Part shown: piece after piece, positions 9,253-19,162 of the stretch
Layout of the letters: each line of letters starts with the position of its first letter
How positions within the stretch are numbered: the first letter of the stretch is position 1
Origin: Ignisphaera aggregans DSM 17230
GTDB lineage: Archaea; Thermoproteota; Thermoprotei_A; Sulfolobales; Ignisphaeraceae
Assembly: GCA_000145985.1 (NCBI GenBank)
Contig: CP002098.1
Span: forward strand, 1-64,000
Direction of reading: 5' to 3'
Length of the DNA stretch: 64,000 bases
Position numbers and translations under genes: made by a program
The notes under the pieces: model-generated
What the model saw: only the letters and a program-made list of their open reading frames with translations
What the model was told of the DNA's origin: nothing
Databases searched by the model: none

Positions 9253-10053
9253 ATGAGAAAGAATATGTATTACATATTTATAACAGGTCCTGCAGGATGT
9301 GGTAAAAGCTATCTAACTTATGCACTTACTAACTGGCTAGAAGATCATGGCCTCGATGCTATATCCTTAAACCTAGATCCTGCAGTAGATTGGCTTCCAT
9401 ATACACCAGATGTAGATGTAAGAGATTATATCACTGTAAGCGAAGTCATGAAAAAATATGGTCTTGGTCCTAATGGAGCTCTAATAGCAACAATGGATCT
9501 ATTAATAAATTATCTAGATAATATTAGGGATGATATTGAAAGCTTTAAATCAAATTATATTGTAGTAGATACTCCAGGACAACTCGAAATTTTTCTATTT
9601 AGATCTTCAGGTCCTTTCATAATCTCAAGTCTAACTGAAGGACATAAAAATGTTGTGTTATTCTTAGTAGAAGCATCATTAGTATCACAACCAGGTATGT
9701 TTTTATCATTAATGGTTCTAGCACTTTCAGCTACATTATCGCATAGAAGGCCTCAGATATTAGTAATATCAAAATCTGATTTATTATCAAATGAGAAAAT
9801 TGAACAGATAAAAATGTGGCTAGAAGATCCATATCTTATTACACAAAGCCTAGGAAATGAACTTAAGCCACTTAATATTAGTCAATACGATTTAAGCCAA
9901 ATAATAGAATATTCAATGTCTATAGGCTTAAGAGATGCTGTATTTGTATCATCCATTACAAGTAGTGGTCTTGACGATCTTTATGCAATAATACAGCGAA
10001 TCCTTGCTGGAGGAGAGGATTTCTATACTGAAGAACCGAGCCAAATACTCTGA
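9253..10053 (+). CDS. GPN-loop GTPase
   Basis: The 266-aa P-loop GTPase has Walker A GPAGCGKS at residues 12-19, the family-defining GPN tripeptide at 72-74, a DTPGQLE Walker B/G3 segment and SKSD as the G4 element. Eukaryotic GPN proteins help assemble RNA polymerase II; the archaeal role is not settled. The ATG at residue 5 is an equally good start. Downstream are a coiled-coil and a membrane protein gene on the same strand. Confidence 0.88.
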   Translation: MRKNMYYIFITGPAGCGKSYLTYALTNWLEDHGLDAISLNLDPAVDWLPYTPDVDVRDYITVSEVMKKYGLGPNGALIATMDLLINYLDNIRDDIESFKSNYIVVDTPGQLEIFLFRSSGPFIISSLTEGHKNVVLFLVEASLVSQPGMFLSLMVLALSATLSHRRPQILVISKSDLLSNEKIEQIKMWLEDPYLITQSLGNELKPLNISQYDLSQIIEYSMSIGLRDAVFVSSITSSGLDDLYAIIQRILAGGEDFYTEEPSQIL

Positions 10054-10172
10054 ATATATCCGTTTAATAGAGAATTATTACTATGATATTATAATAGATT
10101 CCCTTAGAAATTATTTAAGTTCTATATGAATTACACTATGTAAAGATTTAATTCGAAATATAATTTTAAGCT

Positions 10173-11150
10173 TTGATAAGATATATTAAGACGATTAATA
10201 GTTTAGAGAGTGGGGTATTGTTTGTGGATCAAAATGATTATACTAAACAGCTTGAAGCTTTACAACTACAATTAGCATCGATAAGAGAAGATCTTCAGAA
10301 ATTAATATTAGATAGAAATATCATCAGAGAGGAATTGAGAAACCTAGCAAATGAGCTTAATAATCATAGGGATAAATTAAGTATTCTTAAAAAGGAATTA
10401 AATGATATCCGTTCAAAACTTCAAGATAGATACAATCGATTAAATGAAATAAAGAATTCTATTCAGAATATAAAATCTATATTAAGAGATCATATATCAA
10501 AATTGAGAATGTTATCCCTAGAGTTAAAAACAAACAGGAATATTAATGATAATGAAGCTCTAGACTATATAAGACAAAGAATAGAGCAACTTGAATGGAG
10601 ACTTATAACTACACCACATATGGATCCTGCAGAGGAAAGAAATATCGTTAATGAAATTTCAGAACTTGAGAAAAAGTTGAGTAAGATACTTACAACTCAA
10701 AGAAAACTTACTAATATTTTGAATGAATATGAAGAGGTAAAAAAGGAGGTAGAGGAACTGAGAGGTAAGTTAAATAATCTTGTAAATGAATTGAATAACA
10801 TAAAACAAGAAATATCTAATCTTAAGATACAGAGGGAGAATCTTAAGAATGAAATTAGGAAAGAGATAGATATAATAGTGAGTATTAAAACAAAACGTGA
10901 AGAGTTAAAGAGCAGACTAAAAACCATTAATGATGAGATATCTCAAAAAAGAGAAAAATATCAAGAGATAATGAAGTCTATTAAAAATATACAACAGTAT
11001 ATAGAGAAATCAAAGATCAAATCACAGATAGATAAAAAGAGAAAGAATGTTCTTGAAAAGATAAACAGAGGAGAGAGAGTTACACTATATGAACTTTATA
11101 TAGCAATGCAAGAAGATGCAGAAAATAATGAAAAGGATAATAACTTATGA
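10173..11150 (+). CDS. Archaeal coiled-coil protein (COG1340-like)
   Basis: Up to 325 residues, almost entirely heptad-patterned charged helix (E, K, L, N, R dominate), so a long coiled coil with a short C-terminal tail (RVTLYELYIAMQEDAE). The nominal TTG start at 10173 adds an atypical lead; TTG at 10218 or GTG at 10224, behind a GAGAGTGG stretch, are more likely starts. The family is archaeal and functionally undefined. The stop overlaps the DUF373 gene by four bases, so they are probably co-translated. Confidence 0.7.
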   Translation: MIRYIKTINSLESGVLFVDQNDYTKQLEALQLQLASIREDLQKLILDRNIIREELRNLANELNNHRDKLSILKKELNDIRSKLQDRYNRLNEIKNSIQNIKSILRDHISKLRMLSLELKTNRNINDNEALDYIRQRIEQLEWRLITTPHMDPAEERNIVNEISELEKKLSKILTTQRKLTNILNEYEEVKKEVEELRGKLNNLVNELNNIKQEISNLKIQRENLKNEIRKEIDIIVSIKTKREELKSRLKTINDEISQKREKYQEIMKSIKNIQQYIEKSKIKSQIDKKRKNVLEKINRGERVTLYELYIAMQEDAENNEKDNNL

Positions 11151-12232
11151 ACGATAGAATGTTACTAGATGGAAAATCTTCTAACAATAATATTGTAGTA
11201 ATATATGTAGATATCGATGGCGATATAGATAGATGTGGTATTCAGACTCCTGTTAAAGGTTATAGCAATGTCCTTGATGCAGCTATGAAATTCGCTATAT
11301 GTAATCCAAGAGATTCCGATACTAATGCTATTTTTGAAGCTATAAGGATTTATCGAGAACTTGCAAAAACAAGTCAAAACCTAAACACCGATATAGTTCT
11401 AATATCAGGTCCTCCAGAAGTGCCAAGATATTTAGCGTTTCTAAAAATAGAGGAAACCCTAAAAATTCTTAAAGATTCTCTAAATGCTCAAAAAGCTATA
11501 GTTGTTCTAGATAGCGTGGAAGATGAGAAGGCTGTTCCAATTATAGGTAAATACTTTGATGTTATTAATGTTGAGAAGGTCGTAGTAGTTCAAAGTAAAA
11601 CAATAGAGTATGCTTATACTATTTTGAGTGATATATTAAGGAAGATTATCTATGAGAAAGAGTATTCTAGAATATTCTTAGGATATCCAGGTATAATAAT
11701 TTTAATTCTAACTATTTTAGCTATTTTCAATGTTCTCAATATAGCACTTTATATAGTGTCGATTCTAGTTTCTATTCTAATGATTTTAAGAGGCTTTAAC
11801 TTAGTTCCAAAAATGAAATATTTAGCTACAAATACAATTAAGTTATCCATATATGGTCTCTCTATTCTACTTAATGCTATCTTTATAGCTTTACTTATTC
11901 CAACAATCATAAATAATATTTCTAATTTAGAGATAATGCTTAATGCTATAAAACTTTATCTATATCTTCCAATAACATCTCTAGCAATACTTATAATACC
12001 AAGCTTTATAACGGCTATAAGGAATAAGGCTATTTTACATTTAATAAACTCTGCATTACTAATAATAACAATTCTATTTTCTTATATCTTGGCATACAAT
12101 GTACTAGAACTTATTGTAAGGTATATGGATATGAATACTAATGTTTTTATAAACAATATAATATCTTCATCAATAGCAATAATATTTTTATTAACATTAT
12201 ATGAATTATTAAAAAGATCTAAGAGAGATTGA
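11147..12232 (+). CDS. DUF373 family membrane protein
   Basis: 361 aa. The soluble N-terminal half (to about 175) starts with VVIYVDIDGDI and contains DIVLISGPPE, typical of DUF373. The C-terminal half has roughly six to seven hydrophobic membrane-spanning helices. Function is unknown. The start overlaps the coiled-coil gene by four bases; a second ATG at residue 4 is possible. Confidence 0.75.
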   Translation: MNDRMLLDGKSSNNNIVVIYVDIDGDIDRCGIQTPVKGYSNVLDAAMKFAICNPRDSDTNAIFEAIRIYRELAKTSQNLNTDIVLISGPPEVPRYLAFLKIEETLKILKDSLNAQKAIVVLDSVEDEKAVPIIGKYFDVINVEKVVVVQSKTIEYAYTILSDILRKIIYEKEYSRIFLGYPGIIILILTILAIFNVLNIALYIVSILVSILMILRGFNLVPKMKYLATNTIKLSIYGLSILLNAIFIALLIPTIINNISNLEIMLNAIKLYLYLPITSLAILIIPSFITAIRNKAILHLINSALLIITILFSYILAYNVLELIVRYMDMNTNVFINNIISSSIAIIFLLTLYELLKRSKRD

Positions 12233-12572
12233 TAATGAAATTCATAGCTATAGTAGAAAATTAATTTTATACTGAGACTGAATTGAGAGTAGAATTGTAA
12301 CTATATAGTTTTAATGTTTTAGATAAGTAGTTGAAATATTCTGGAGATTTCTCTACTTCGTTTAAAGAATGGTTGTTTTATGTTGATGGTATCATTGCGA
12401 ATTTCTATTCTCTGATCTTCTTCGTTTGATAGAACTTATAAGTGTTGCTACAAATAGATAGTGTAGGATGTAGGAGCTCTGATGAGCAGTTGTGAGATAA
12501 GAATGAAGACCCAGCATAAGGGTCATACCTCTGGATGTATATGAGAAATAATGCTTTAATATGATAATAAAG
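12233..12572. other. Intergenic region between convergent DUF373 and uppS genes
   Basis: About 340 AT-rich bases at the junction of two convergent genes. A small hairpin (GACCC/GGGTC, about 12509-12525) could act in termination of uppS. I see no convincing gene; a short minus-strand frame overlapping the end of uppS lacks any coding character. Confidence 0.5.
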
Positions 12573-13433
12573 TTATCTGCCAAATCTTCTCTCTCTAGAT
12601 TGATATGATCTAATTGCTCTATAAAGATCTATTTTTCTAAAATTAGGCCAATAAACATCACAGAAATAGAGTTCGCTATATGCTATTTGCCATAATAAGA
12701 AATTGCTAATTCTTAGCTCACCTGAAGTTCTTATCACTAGATCTGGCTCTGGTATGGGTAGATGTGACGTAGATAACTTTTTCAGAAGTGTTTCTTCTGT
12801 AATTTCACTTGGATCTAAAATACCTCTCTTTACTTCTTCTGCAATAGCTTTCACGGCATCAACTATCTCCTGTCTACCACCATAACATAAAGCTATGTTT
12901 AGATACCTCTCCCTATTATTAATAGATATTTGTTCTAACTTTTTTGCTTCTTCAACGAGAGTTTTCTTAGCAAGTTCTAATTTTCCAAACACCTTAACAT
13001 GAATACCATATTTCTCTATTATACCCGAGCTCATCAATTCTCTAAAGCCATTTGCAATAATCTCAAATAATCTTTCCTTTTCGTCTTCTGATCTATATAA
13101 ACAATTCTCATAAGACATAGCATATATAGTTACAATCTTTATACCGAGATCATATAACCATTGAAGGACTTCCTTCATCTTCATATATCCATGTACATGT
13201 CCCTCCTTTGGATCTAAACCTAGTTGTCTAGCCCATCTCCTATTCCCATCAGGTATTATAGCAACATGCATAGGCATTTGCTTATCCTTTATCTGATTAT
13301 ATAGATATCTCTCATATACTACATAGAGATATCTTAGAAGTGGTTCCACAATAAACTTTATTGGTTTTCTCTCTAAAAGAGCTATTATCCTATCTAGTAA
13401 TGAACTAGCATTTCTCTTCATGGCTATTCTCAT
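12573..13433 (-). CDS. uppS: Cis-prenyltransferase (polyprenyl diphosphate synthase)
   Basis: Condenses isopentenyl diphosphate onto an allylic primer to make the long cis-polyprenyl carrier used in protein glycosylation. The 286-aa protein has the signature IIPDGNRRWA (residues 59-68, with the catalytic Asp), the HxxGYxxMKEVLQW helix after it, an IYAMSYEN-type segment and the C-terminal PEPDLVIRTSGE...SNFLLWQ block. It fits the archaeal S-layer glycosylation context but is not adjacent to the S-layer genes. Confidence 0.93.
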   Translation of the reverse strand: MRIAMKRNASSLLDRIIALLERKPIKFIVEPLLRYLYVVYERYLYNQIKDKQMPMHVAIIPDGNRRWARQLGLDPKEGHVHGYMKMKEVLQWLYDLGIKIVTIYAMSYENCLYRSEDEKERLFEIIANGFRELMSSGIIEKYGIHVKVFGKLELAKKTLVEEAKKLEQISINNRERYLNIALCYGGRQEIVDAVKAIAEEVKRGILDPSEITEETLLKKLSTSHLPIPEPDLVIRTSGELRISNFLLWQIAYSELYFCDVYWPNFRKIDLYRAIRSYQSRERRFGR

Positions 13434-13536
13434 TATACATGCTTTCTAAAGATTTATAAGTATAGCTCACATCTAGTTTACATAACATATCTCTCTAAAA
13501 TCCTAATAGGTTTAAAATCTATGGTAGGTGAATCTC

Positions 13537-13923
13537 ATGGGCGTTTATCAGGGAAATGACCTTAGAAAGATATCAGGAGGATTGAAGAGGCCACATAGAA
13601 AGCATAGAAAGCATGAAATGGGAAGTTATCCTACAGAAACAAAGGTTTCAAATAAGGATATAAGAGTAGTTGAACGAGTGTTTGGGGGAAATAAGAAGGT
13701 AAAGTTGTATTATGCAGCTACAGCAAATGTTCTAGATCCAAAGAGTAAGCAATTTAAGAAGGTAAGAATATTATCTGTAGTTGAAACCCCCGCAAATAGA
13801 GATTTTGCAAGACGTGGAATTATAGTAAAGGGTTCTATAATACAGACAGAAATAGGTAAAGCTAAAGTTATTTCAAGACCAGGTCAAGATGGTGTTATTA
13901 ATGCTATACTCATAGAGGGTTAG
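13537..13923 (+). CDS. rps8e: Ribosomal protein S8e
   Basis: Small-subunit ribosomal protein shared with eukaryotes, 128 aa from the ATG at 13537. GGTGA lies six bases upstream of this ATG, so the in-frame GTG at 13528 is not needed. The N-terminus reads MGVYQGNDLRK, followed by a His/Arg/Lys-rich segment, and it ends in the GVINAVLIEG-type tail. It is followed 13 bases later by srp19. Confidence 0.95.
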   Translation: MGVYQGNDLRKISGGLKRPHRKHRKHEMGSYPTETKVSNKDIRVVERVFGGNKKVKLYYAATANVLDPKSKQFKKVRILSVVETPANRDFARRGIIVKGSIIQTEIGKAKVISRPGQDGVINAILIEG

Positions 13924-13936
13924 GGATCATAGATAT

Positions 13937-14227
13937 ATGGTTAAAACCTATAGAGTTTGGCTCCAATATTTTGATTGTACTCTCACGAGACGTATGGGTA
14001 GAAGGGTAAGTAAAGATCTATGTATAAATAACCCTAGTATTGAAGATATACTTAAGGCATGTACAGAGAATAATCTGCATTGTGTAGCTGAGAATAAGAA
14101 ATATCCAAGAACATGGTACTTGAAGACCCAAGGCTTAATAACTATAGAATTTGAAGGAAAAAAGAATACCCTAATAAAAATTCTTGCAGAAACAATGAGA
14201 AAATTCAAATATGCCAATACCTCTTAA
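13937..14227 (+). CDS. srp19: Signal recognition particle protein SRP19
   Basis: Binds SRP RNA and promotes SRP54 attachment. The 96-aa protein has VWLQYFDCTLTRRMGRRV (strand, then basic helix) and KYPRTWYLKTQGLI, both conserved in archaeal SRP19. It follows S8e on the same strand. SRP RNA itself was not found in this window. Confidence 0.93.
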   Translation: MVKTYRVWLQYFDCTLTRRMGRRVSKDLCINNPSIEDILKACTENNLHCVAENKKYPRTWYLKTQGLITIEFEGKKNTLIKILAETMRKFKYANTS

Positions 14228-14476
14228 CCTAGCTATTTGAGTTAGTTATATAATGCCACTTCTAGAGGATATCTATAACTCTAGGTAATCTTAGAATTGC
14301 TTTATAATAGTATTATCGGTGTTACTTACCATATTCAAGCTAATAAATTGAATTGTTTTAATATAAAGGCTTTAACTATAAACCAAATGATGTAAATCAT
14401 AATCTATGTACAAGATTATCTATAGTAAGGTTTTAATAATTATTAAGTATGTATAAGCTTATATGGTGTTACTGAC

Positions 14477-14752
14477 TTGTCCTTAAAAGTATTGGGACCT
14501 ATAACAAATATAACAAAATCTGGATTAATCATAACACGAATAGAAGATTACAAGAATATCCCCCGTATAGGTTCATTTGTATTTGATGCTAATGGCGAAA
14601 AAATAGGAGTTTTAATTGATATAATTGGACCTATCAATAATCCTTATGCTGTAATCAGGGTTGAACGTAGAGCTATATTGCCATCGCTAAAACCTTCAAT
14701 GGTATTATTCTACAAGTATAAGAAGGAGAAAAAGGTGAAAACCCCGAGGTGA
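14477..14752 (+). CDS. gar1: H/ACA RNP protein Gar1
   Basis: The 91-aa beta-barrel subunit of H/ACA RNPs that supports Cbf5-dependent pseudouridylation. The DANGEKIGVLIDIIGPINNPYAVIRV core is the family hallmark. It starts with TTG at 14477 after GGTG, and ends in a basic tail. The stop is seven bases from the TFB gene; gar1-tfb is a conserved archaeal pair. Confidence 0.92.
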   Translation: MSLKVLGPITNITKSGLIITRIEDYKNIPRIGSFVFDANGEKIGVLIDIIGPINNPYAVIRVERRAILPSLKPSMVLFYKYKKEKKVKTPR

Positions 14753-14759
14753 TTTTCCT

Positions 14760-15632
14760 ATGGAAACTTCTTGTAGTAATCCTATATTTGATTATGAAAG
14801 AGGAGAAATAATATGTACAGATACAGGTGAGGTTATCGATGAAGAAAGGATTTCGCTAGGCCCAGATTGGAGAGCTTATAGTTCCGAGGAATGGAATAAA
14901 CGTGCTCATGCAAGTTCATTGACAAATACAGTCCATGACTCAGGACTTATAACAGAAGTAGGTAGTGGTGCATCAAAAAGTCTTAGAGAAACATTAAAAA
15001 TGAAGAAACTTGCATTACTGCAAAGAAAGTTGCGTGTAGATAAAAATGAGCGTAAACTTGTTGAAGCTCTTACATATCTAAATAATATTTGTAATATTTT
15101 GGGTCTGCCAGATAATACTAGAGAGACTGCAGCCATAGTACTAAAGAAACTGTTTTCTGTCTTGCAACCAAGACAAAGTAAGCTTATGGTATTAGCAATA
15201 GCTTCTGTGGTACTAGCATCAAGAAAGCATGGAATACCAATAAGAGTTCGTGAAATAACAGAAAAATTTGGTGTTAGTGAAGATGAATATTGGAAACTTA
15301 TGTCTGAAATACATATGAAGACAGATCTTAGTGAAATAAAGGCATATGTAGATCCAAGAAAATTCTTGCCACAGATAATATATAATTTACATCTAAGTCA
15401 AAACGTATATCTATTATCCTCAAAAATAATTGATACGCTTAAGAAGAATGGATTAACAGAAGGCAAAGATCCTGCAGGAATTGCAGCAGCTGTAGTATAT
15501 ATATCATCAATTATTATGAATGAAAAGAAAACCCAAAGAGAGGTTGCACAAGCAGCCAATGTTACTGAGGTTACAATAAGAAATAGGTATAGAGATATTG
15601 TCGACAAAGTAACAATTACAGTTTTCATCTAA
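14760..15632 (+). CDS. tfb: Transcription factor B with degenerate zinc ribbon
   Basis: The TFIIB homologue that bridges TBP and RNA polymerase (290 aa). The B-reader/linker GPDWRAYSSEEWNKR (34-48) and two cyclin repeats (about 95-185 and 190-288) with a C-terminal HTH are intact. The N-terminal ribbon is not: the usual four cysteines are reduced to C5 and C19, the others replaced in SCSNP and CTDTG, so it probably cannot bind zinc normally. The neighbouring gar1 supports orthology with the housekeeping TFB. A second, ribbon-containing TFB-like gene is at 29710. Confidence 0.9.
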   Translation: METSCSNPIFDYERGEIICTDTGEVIDEERISLGPDWRAYSSEEWNKRAHASSLTNTVHDSGLITEVGSGASKSLRETLKMKKLALLQRKLRVDKNERKLVEALTYLNNICNILGLPDNTRETAAIVLKKLFSVLQPRQSKLMVLAIASVVLASRKHGIPIRVREITEKFGVSEDEYWKLMSEIHMKTDLSEIKAYVDPRKFLPQIIYNLHLSQNVYLLSSKIIDTLKKNGLTEGKDPAGIAAAVVYISSIIMNEKKTQREVAQAANVTEVTIRNRYRDIVDKVTITVFI

Positions 15633-15735
15633 AGATCGCTATTACATTCTAAGTTAAATTTTTATATATAGCTATACAACAAATTTCTTTATTACCTCCC
15701 TAATACACTATACTATATAGGGCTAAAATTTAGTA

Positions 15736-16155
15736 ATGACCAAAAGTGATACTATCATGAGTACAGTAAATCAGCTTGATGAGAATGAAAAGTTGGTTTA
15801 CTATGTAGTAAAACGTGAAACAGAGGAACATGGAGGCATTTTACAGACTAAACTCAAAGAGATACCTGATCTAAAGAATCTTCGACCTAGACAAATCATG
15901 ACAATAGTAAATAAACTTGTTAAACTAAATCTTATTAAGAGAGAATTGATAGTTAACAATGGACGATCGATGTATCTCCTTAAGGTAGTACCCCCAGCAA
16001 CATTTCAAAAAGATCTTGATTATGCAGTAGAAATTGTATCTAAAATTCCATGTTTTAGATGTAAAAACCTTTATCTATGTGGTGAAGGAAGATCATTCTC
16101 ACCGTTAAAATGTCCCTATCTAACACAATATCTTGTAAATGAGTCAACTTCTTAA
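15736..16155 (+). CDS. RPC34-like (Rpo-associated) winged-helix Fe-S protein
   Basis: The 139-aa protein has an N-terminal winged helix (about 18-85) and four cysteines near the C-terminus (C-x2-C-x5-C, then C after ten residues, from CFRCKNLYLC to LKCPYL). This layout matches the crenarchaeal RPC34/RPC39 homologue, known to carry a cubane Fe-S cluster. It stands next to TFB, consistent with a role in transcription initiation. Confidence 0.8.
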   Translation: MTKSDTIMSTVNQLDENEKLVYYVVKRETEEHGGILQTKLKEIPDLKNLRPRQIMTIVNKLVKLNLIKRELIVNNGRSMYLLKVVPPATFQKDLDYAVEIVSKIPCFRCKNLYLCGEGRSFSPLKCPYLTQYLVNESTS

Positions 16156-16225
16156 GCATTCTTATATGTCTTTTAGAATTGAAGGAGGAGATATATAAGA
16201 ATTTGTTTTATTGTATTAAAAGATA

Positions 16226-17431
16226 TTATATAGAATTGAAACAATCTATAACTTCTAAGATGTTTGCATTTGTTAGAATTCCATCGCTATAATATATACT
16301 CTTAACAGATTTGAATCCTTTCTCTGATAAACATTTAATTAATTTATCTCTTTGAGGAATTTCTTTATGAAGAAATCGAGCTATATCTACTAATCTTATT
16401 GTAATAACATTGATGTCGCTAACCATAGCAAAGTACTTTATAAGGCTTTCAGTAGTATGTTGAATCCAAGGCATTTTTATTAGCTCTTCACTTAATCTAT
16501 CCAAAAAATCCTTATTCCCTAAGCTGCATATCCATAGAGGTTTAACTTCTGTTAATTGGTTTCCACAGATTGGACAACTAATGGTTTTACTTTCATGGAT
16601 ATCTCTATTAAGTTCAGAATATCCACATCTTTCACAATAGAAAATAGTGCCAATACATTCATTAAGCATTTGCATAGCTTTTGAAGCACCTTTATATACT
16701 CTTACATATACTCTTGCATAATGTCTATATACATAAGCTAATATGGGCTCTACATATCTATCAAATCTAGATGCTGTTCTAGCTATATAGTATAGCAGAG
16801 CTCTTATAGCTACATCTTTTGAAATATTGATGCGTTTTCCAATAACATCATATCTACGATATAGCTTCTCTCTATATTTTCCCTCTAAAACTGCTAGATC
16901 TGTAGAGGTTATAGCTATAATACCTCCTTTTGATATCGTTAGAAGTGCCGAGGAAATAAAATCTATAGGACTTCCATATGGATCTATATCTATATAATCT
17001 AAGCTATATCCATTTCTTACCATCCAATGCATATATTCATTAGCATCCATCCAATAAACATGAACATTATCGCTAAGGTTATTTAACTTTGCATTAAATT
17101 TCATCAGATCTATAGCTTCTTTCGATATATCACCCATAAATACCTCTATATCCTTACTATTTCTAGCCTCTAAAGCTATTCTAATTCCTCTCACACCCGT
17201 TGCTGCCAAAGGATCTAAAACTACTATTCTATTCTTACTAACAATGCTATTCATAGCTCTAACAGTCAATACAGCAATATCTCTATTTTCAACCATTAGA
17301 GGATTATAGAATACAGGAGCCCATGAAGGTTCATATATATTATCTATTCTCTTATACTTATTGGGATCAGGTACACATAGTTTAGCTAATCCTTCTATAA
17401 CTAATACATAATCTTCCTGGCATTCTGACAA
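16226..17431 (-). CDS. trm1: tRNA (guanine26-N2)-dimethyltransferase Trm1
   Basis: Methylates G26 of tRNA to m2,2G. The 401-aa protein has the SAM motif DPLAATGVRGIR (about 73-84), the catalytic-loop DIDPYGSPIDF (about 146-156) and, in the C-terminal half, four cysteines in CERCGYSEL and CPICGNQL that form a zinc site. An operon with the THEP1 NTPase and an HTH regulator seems likely from the short minus-strand gaps. Confidence 0.95.
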   Translation of the reverse strand: MSECQEDYVLVIEGLAKLCVPDPNKYKRIDNIYEPSWAPVFYNPLMVENRDIAVLTVRAMNSIVSKNRIVVLDPLAATGVRGIRIALEARNSKDIEVFMGDISKEAIDLMKFNAKLNNLSDNVHVYWMDANEYMHWMVRNGYSLDYIDIDPYGSPIDFISSALLTISKGGIIAITSTDLAVLEGKYREKLYRRYDVIGKRINISKDVAIRALLYYIARTASRFDRYVEPILAYVYRHYARVYVRVYKGASKAMQMLNECIGTIFYCERCGYSELNRDIHESKTISCPICGNQLTEVKPLWICSLGNKDFLDRLSEELIKMPWIQHTTESLIKYFAMVSDINVITIRLVDIARFLHKEIPQRDKLIKCLSEKGFKSVKSIYYSDGILTNANILEVIDCFNSI

Positions 17432-17453
17432 CGTTATCTAGCCCTAAAACATA

Positions 17454-18017
17454 CTACATCGTAGATATATTTACAAACATCTTAACTATTTCATCATGAA
17501 TAAATTCTCTATTACTCTCTAAAACTGTGTAAAATAATGCATTTCTTCTTTTGAATATATCAATTATATCTCTATCACTCAAATTTCTATGCACTACAAG
17601 AATTGCTTTATTACTCTTCATAATAGCTGATATAATCTCTTTACGAAGCTCATCTATAGATAGCTCCATAGGCCCTATCTCATCTATTCCCAATATCCCA
17701 TTTGGATCACTATATATTCTTCGTAAAGCATTTATACCTATAGTTTTTGCCTCATCATATACAACAAAATATCTGCCTATACGCTTTGAATATCTATTAA
17801 AACCCATCTGAATCGCCTTATCCATGGATATTGCTAACCATCCCTGATCATTAGTATGTATATCAATTATCTTAAATCCTATTCTCCTAGAACCCTCTCT
17901 CACCTCAGGACAATAGAAACCATATATTTTTAGCCCTAGATCCTTTAATCTCGATACAACTCTATTAAATACTGTACTCTTACCTACTCCTGGACGCCCC
18001 GTTATTACTACTATCAA
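17454..18017 (-). CDS. THEP1-type nucleoside triphosphatase
   Basis: The 187-aa P-loop NTPase has Walker A GRPGVGKS (residues 7-14), GFYCPEVREGSRRIGFKI (33-50) and Walker B LGIDEIGPMEL (about 110-120), the signature of the THEP1/NTPase_1 family. It hydrolyses several NTPs in vitro; the cellular role is unclear. It lies five bases from the HTH gene and 22 from trm1. Confidence 0.9.
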   Translation of the reverse strand: MIVVITGRPGVGKSTVFNRVVSRLKDLGLKIYGFYCPEVREGSRRIGFKIIDIHTNDQGWLAISMDKAIQMGFNRYSKRIGRYFVVYDEAKTIGINALRRIYSDPNGILGIDEIGPMELSIDELRKEIISAIMKSNKAILVVHRNLSDRDIIDIFKRRNALFYTVLESNREFIHDEIVKMFVNISTM

Positions 18018-18022
18018 GCTAA

Positions 18023-19030
18023 TTACCTATGTATATTCTTAGCTATCTCCTTTATTAGATCATTGATAGCAGATTCAGGATATACCTCAGTAAACCTCTC
18101 TATCTCATTAATAACATCTCTTTCCCTATCACTATTTGTTACAGATAGTGCTATACCATCAAAACTTTCTGCAAGAGCCCTATTCTCCCTACATTTCATA
18201 GAAACCTGATTTAAATCTATATTTTTACTTATATATGCCACAAAGATTTTAGCAAAATTATTAACTTTCGCTATAATATCTGCAGGCAATGTATCAAAGA
18301 CTTCTACCCTTGATACTACCTTTGATAGTTTTTGCGCAATTTCATATCTTTTATCATTTTCCTTTCTTCGCAATACTATACCCTCTTCATGTCCTTCAGC
18401 CTTTGTTATTCTATCGCTAAATATATCAATATCACTTAGAACTTCTTCAAAATCATCACCAAATATTTCTAGAAATCTATATGCCTTCTCTACACTCATA
18501 TCTATCTCATTTTCCTCATATTTTTGCAAAGCTTTTACTGATACCCCAACATGTTTCGCCAATTCATTTAAGCTATATCTTCTCTCTAGTCTAATCTTAC
18601 GGAGTTTTTCACCATCTATTTTGATATAATACATTCCATTATATTCATATATGTATATCTTTTTACCTTCTGATAACCTTCTAATGGTATTTGTAGAGAC
18701 TATGCCAATTCTATCTCTTACATATAGCACATCGTCTAAAATATCCTCATTATTGAATTGATCTGCTATAAATAGAACATTTATATCTAATAACCTAGAG
18801 ATTCTCTTTAATTCCTGAAATACTGTACCTTTACTTGAAACCTTTTGTGAATGCTTTACTAAAAGCTTTCCATCCCTATATATAGCAACTATATCTATAG
18901 CCCTTCTCTCATCCATAGGAAAACTAAAATGATGTAAAATCCTTAGTCCGAGCCTAGATAGTCTTTCTATAATCTCATCTCTATTTGTTTCTCTCGCACC
19001 TGAAAATTTTTGCATAATCCTTACTACCAT
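18023..19030 (-). CDS. XRE-type HTH transcriptional regulator (COG1395-like)
   Basis: The 335-aa protein has an N-terminal nuclease-like alpha/beta region (about 1-130) and an XRE helix-turn-helix at about 143-195 (RLERRYSLNELAKHVGVSV, then LQKYE). A helical C-terminal half follows. This architecture matches a widespread archaeal predicted regulator. Targets are unknown. It appears to head the operon with THEP1 and trm1. Confidence 0.78.
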   Translation of the reverse strand: MVVRIMQKFSGARETNRDEIIERLSRLGLRILHHFSFPMDERRAIDIVAIYRDGKLLVKHSQKVSSKGTVFQELKRISRLLDINVLFIADQFNNEDILDDVLYVRDRIGIVSTNTIRRLSEGKKIYIYEYNGMYYIKIDGEKLRKIRLERRYSLNELAKHVGVSVKALQKYEENEIDMSVEKAYRFLEIFGDDFEEVLSDIDIFSDRITKAEGHEEGIVLRRKENDKRYEIAQKLSKVVSRVEVFDTLPADIIAKVNNFAKIFVAYISKNIDLNQVSMKCRENRALAESFDGIALSVTNSDRERDVINEIERFTEVYPESAINDLIKEIAKNIHR

Positions 19031-19162
19031 ACAATATACATATTATTCGACTTAATAAATAGTATATCTAATATCAACATATTGCTAATCCAATATTTAA
19101 GTGTTATAACTTTATGTGATTGAGATGAAATTATAGCATTAGTATTTTGGAATGAGATGAAA

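Noticed and set aside
12392-12583. Minus-strand frame of 63 codons
   Set aside because: It overlaps the end of uppS, has no homology I recognise and lies in a low-coding gap.
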